Source of the DNA: Zoogloeaceae bacterium
GTDB lineage: Bacteria; Pseudomonadota; Gammaproteobacteria; Burkholderiales; Rhodocyclaceae
DNA: 6,717 nucleotides
NCBI GenBank assembly: GCA_031282665.1
Contig: JAITDH010000099.1
Coordinates: 1-6,717 of the forward strand
Direction of reading: 5' to 3'
The notes under the pieces were generated by a model, which worked only from the letters and a program-made list of their open reading frames with translations, did no database searches and was not told the origin of the DNA. Position 1 is the stretch's first letter, and each line of letters starts with the position of its first letter. Below are positions 5,274 through 6,717 of this stretch, piece by piece. A program made the translations under genes and the position numbers.

Positions 5274-6539
5274 ATGAAACTCGAAACCATCGCCGTCCAC
5301 GGCGGCTACAGTCCCGATCCGACCACGCGCGCCGTCGCCGTGCCGATCTACCAGACCACCTCCTATGCCTTCGACAATTCGCAGCATGGCGCCGATCTCT
5401 TCGACCTCAAGGTGCCCGGCAACATCTATACCCGCCTGATGAATCCCACCCAGGACGTGCTGGAAAAGCGCCTGGCCGGGCTGGAAGGCGGCATCGCGGC
5501 GCTGGCCTTTTCCTCCGGCATGGCCGCCATCACCGCCTCCATCCAGACCCTGGCGCGGGCCGGGGACAACATCGTCACCTCTTCCACCCTCTATGGCGGC
5601 ACCTACACGCTGTTTTCCCACACCCTGCCGAGCTACGGCGTCGAAGTTCGCTTCGCCGATCCGCGCGATCCCGGCAGCTTCGAGAAACTCGTGGATGCGC
5701 ACACCAAGGCCGTCTTCTGCGAATCCATCGGCAATCCCCTGGGCAACGTCACCGATTTCGCCGTCCTCGCCGAAATCGCCCACCGTCACCAGGCGCCGCT
5801 GATCGTCGACAACACGGTTCCCTCGCCCTTTCTCTGCCGTCCCTTCGAGCATGGCGCCGACATCGTCGTGCATTCGCTCACCAAATACCTGGGCGGACAC
5901 GGCAATTCCCTCGGCGGCATCATCGTGGACGGCGGGCGTTTCCCCTGGGCGAAACATCCGGAAAAATTCCGCTGCCTGAACGAGCCCGATCCCGCCTATC
6001 ACGGCGTGGTTTACACCGAAGCCCTGGGCGATGCCGCCTACATCGGGCGCGCCCGCGTCGTTCCCCTGCGCAACATGGGCGCGGCCATCAGCCCCTTCAA
6101 CGCCTTCCTCGTCCTGCAGGGCGTGGAAACCCTGGCGCTCAGGATGGAGCGCATCTGCGCGAACACCCTGTCCATCGCCCGCTACCTGCGCCAGCATCCC
6201 AAGGTGAGCTGGGTCAATTACGCCGGGCTGGAAGATCATCCCGATCATCCCCTGGTGCAGAAATACATGCGCGGCCACGCCTCCGGCATCCTGACCTTCG
6301 GCGTCAAGGGCGGCCGGGAAGGCGGCATCGCCTTCCAGGACGCGCTCAAGCTCTTCACCCGCCTCGTCAATATCGGCGACTGCAAGAGCCTCGCCTGCCA
6401 TCCCGCCTCCACCACGCACCGCCAGCTTGCCGCCAATGAACTGGCCAAGGCCGGCGTTTCCGAGGACATGATCCGCCTCTCCATCGGCATCGAACACGAA
6501 GAGGATCTGATCGCCGACCTGGAACAGGCGCTGGGGTAG
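5274..6539 (+). CDS. metY: O-acetylhomoserine sulfhydrylase (aminocarboxypropyltransferase)
   Basis: This pyridoxal-phosphate enzyme of the Cys/Met metabolism family combines O-acetyl-L-homoserine with sulfide to give L-homocysteine and acetate, the direct-sulfhydrylation branch of methionine synthesis. It acts in the cytoplasm. The 421 residues match MetY length. Visible sites are VPIYQTTSYAF (23-33), YTRLMNPTQ (52-60), the phosphate-binding SSGMAA (80-85), Asp179 in IVDNTVPSP (pyridine nitrogen), Lys204 in HSLTKYLGGHG (Schiff base) and RLSIGIEHEEDL (401-412). The long insertion with HPEKFRCLNEPDPAYHG (228-244) and YIGRARVVPLRNMG (256-269) favours MetY over the shorter MetZ or MetB. The ATG at 5274 matches the family N-terminus (MKLETIAVHGG); in-frame codons back to 5085 cross the hairpin repeats. 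The ribosome-binding site is weak (AAAGAG). No promoter or known SAM/SAH riboswitch is evident. Confidence 0.95.
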   Translation: MKLETIAVHGGYSPDPTTRAVAVPIYQTTSYAFDNSQHGADLFDLKVPGNIYTRLMNPTQDVLEKRLAGLEGGIAALAFSSGMAAITASIQTLARAGDNIVTSSTLYGGTYTLFSHTLPSYGVEVRFADPRDPGSFEKLVDAHTKAVFCESIGNPLGNVTDFAVLAEIAHRHQAPLIVDNTVPSPFLCRPFEHGADIVVHSLTKYLGGHGNSLGGIIVDGGRFPWAKHPEKFRCLNEPDPAYHGVVYTEALGDAAYIGRARVVPLRNMGAAISPFNAFLVLQGVETLALRMERICANTLSIARYLRQHPKVSWVNYAGLEDHPDHPLVQKYMRGHASGILTFGVKGGREGGIAFQDALKLFTRLVNIGDCKSLACHPASTTHRQLAANELAKAGVSEDMIRLSIGIEHEEDLIADLEQALG

Positions 6540-6548
6540 GGGGCAGGA

Positions 6549-6574
6549 GACAGAGGACAGGAGACAGAGGACAG
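6549..6574 (+). repeat. Tandem GACAGAGGACAG repeat downstream of metY
   Basis: GACAGAGGACAG occurs at 6549-6560 and again at 6563-6574, with a 14-bp period (GACAGAGGACAGGA). The same 12-mer is at 5152-5163 upstream of metY. It is a short minisatellite-like tract with no coding role visible. Confidence 0.7.
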
Positions 6575-6577
6575 GGC

Positions 6578-6593
6578 GGCGCTGCGCGCCTTT
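6578..6593 (+). terminator. Weak candidate terminator after metY
   Basis: GGCGC (6578-6582) pairs with GCGCC (6586-6590) around TGC, followed by only three T residues. It lies 38 bp after the metY stop. The stem is short, and the same 12-base core (GCGCTGCGCGCC) occurs upstream of metY in a repeat, so it may simply be a repeat copy. Confidence 0.22.
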
Positions 6594-6604
6594 GTGGTCT
6601 GTAG

Positions 6605-6681
6605 TCTGTGATCTGAACGGAACCCACGGATGTAAGGGAGTGCATATGCCAAACACTCGGCTACTGGCGACAGATCACAGA
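6605..6681. repeat. 11-bp perfect inverted repeat in the 3' flank
   Basis: TCTGTGATCTG (6605-6615) is the exact reverse complement of CAGATCACAGA (6671-6681). The 55 bases between contain the short palindrome GCATATGC (6642-6649 region) and no gene. The arms lie in CTGT/ACAG-rich DNA like the tandem repeat just upstream. Confidence 0.6.
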
Positions 6682-6690
6682 TTACGGTCT

Positions 6691-6717
6691 TCGGGTGCGA
6701 TTGAAAGTGGAATATGT
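6691..6717 (+). mobile_element. Possible terminus of a mobile element running off the window
   Basis: TGCGATTGAAAGTGG (6696-6710) resembles the two termini of the 134-427 element, TGTAATCCAAAGTGG and TGCAATCCAAAGTGA. The shared pattern is TGYRATYSAAAGTG, also preceded by TCG a few bases earlier. If genuine, an insertion sequence or a second small element begins here and continues past the window. The match is short, so this is tentative. Confidence 0.25.

Noticed and set aside
4471..5277. 268-codon + strand frame across the toxin-antitoxin genes
   Set aside because: It is antisense to two recognisable family members with good start and stop positions, and the product has no recognisable domain.
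5247..6656. 469-codon - strand frame opposite metY
   Set aside because: It is an antisense shadow of metY, Gly/Asp/Val rich, and it extends through the 3' repeat tract.
1..6717. CRISPR array
   Set aside because: No set of regularly spaced identical direct repeats with unique spacers exists. The repeats present are inverted pairs or short tandem units.

Overview
The window looks like chromosomal DNA from a GC-rich proteobacterium, most likely a betaproteobacterium (Rhodocyclales or a close relative). This rests on the high GC third-position codon use, the protein sequences, and the order xseB-ispA-dxs-folE2, which I recall as typical of that group. It is recall, not a search result. Most of the coding content is ordinary housekeeping metabolism. 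The unusual material lies between the genes, in several layers of inverted and direct repeats, plus one toxin-antitoxin pair.

Layout: a methionine tRNA (CAT anticodon) occupies 5-78. Positions 79-434 hold no credible gene. They carry a composite repeat block: an 8-bp direct repeat and an inverted terminal motif enclose about 275 bp that resembles a small non-autonomous mobile element. Inside it are a 30/31 inverted repeat and a second repeat of the widespread CGTCATTGCGAGG type. A sigma70-like promoter with an overlapping dyad (435-466) then leads into a tight four-gene operon on the + strand: xseB (490-753), ispA (756-1658), dxs (1663-3615) and folE2 (3612-4433). Intergenic gaps are 2 nt, 4 nt and a 4-nt ATGA overlap.

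Downstream, on the - strand, is a toxin-antitoxin operon of the HI1419/HI1420 type (toxin 4780-5076, antitoxin 4492-4776). A divergent 197-bp spacer with three GC-rich hairpins follows. metY (5274-6539, O-acetylhomoserine sulfhydrylase) is on the + strand. The last 178 bp is repeat-rich noncoding DNA that shares two sequence blocks with the region upstream of metY. It ends in a motif resembling the termini of the 134-427 element.

Functionally, Dxs makes 1-deoxy-D-xylulose 5-phosphate, the entry to the MEP isoprenoid pathway. IspA uses the resulting C5 units to make farnesyl diphosphate. FolE2 starts pterin (folate, and related) synthesis from GTP. XseB is the small subunit of exonuclease VII, whose large subunit is not in this window. 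MetY provides homocysteine by direct sulfhydrylation. I found no clear evidence of a wholly new system. The best leads are the nested mobile-element-like block, the repeats that bracket metY, and the short ORF with a strong ribosome-binding site stranded between folE2 and the toxin-antitoxin pair.
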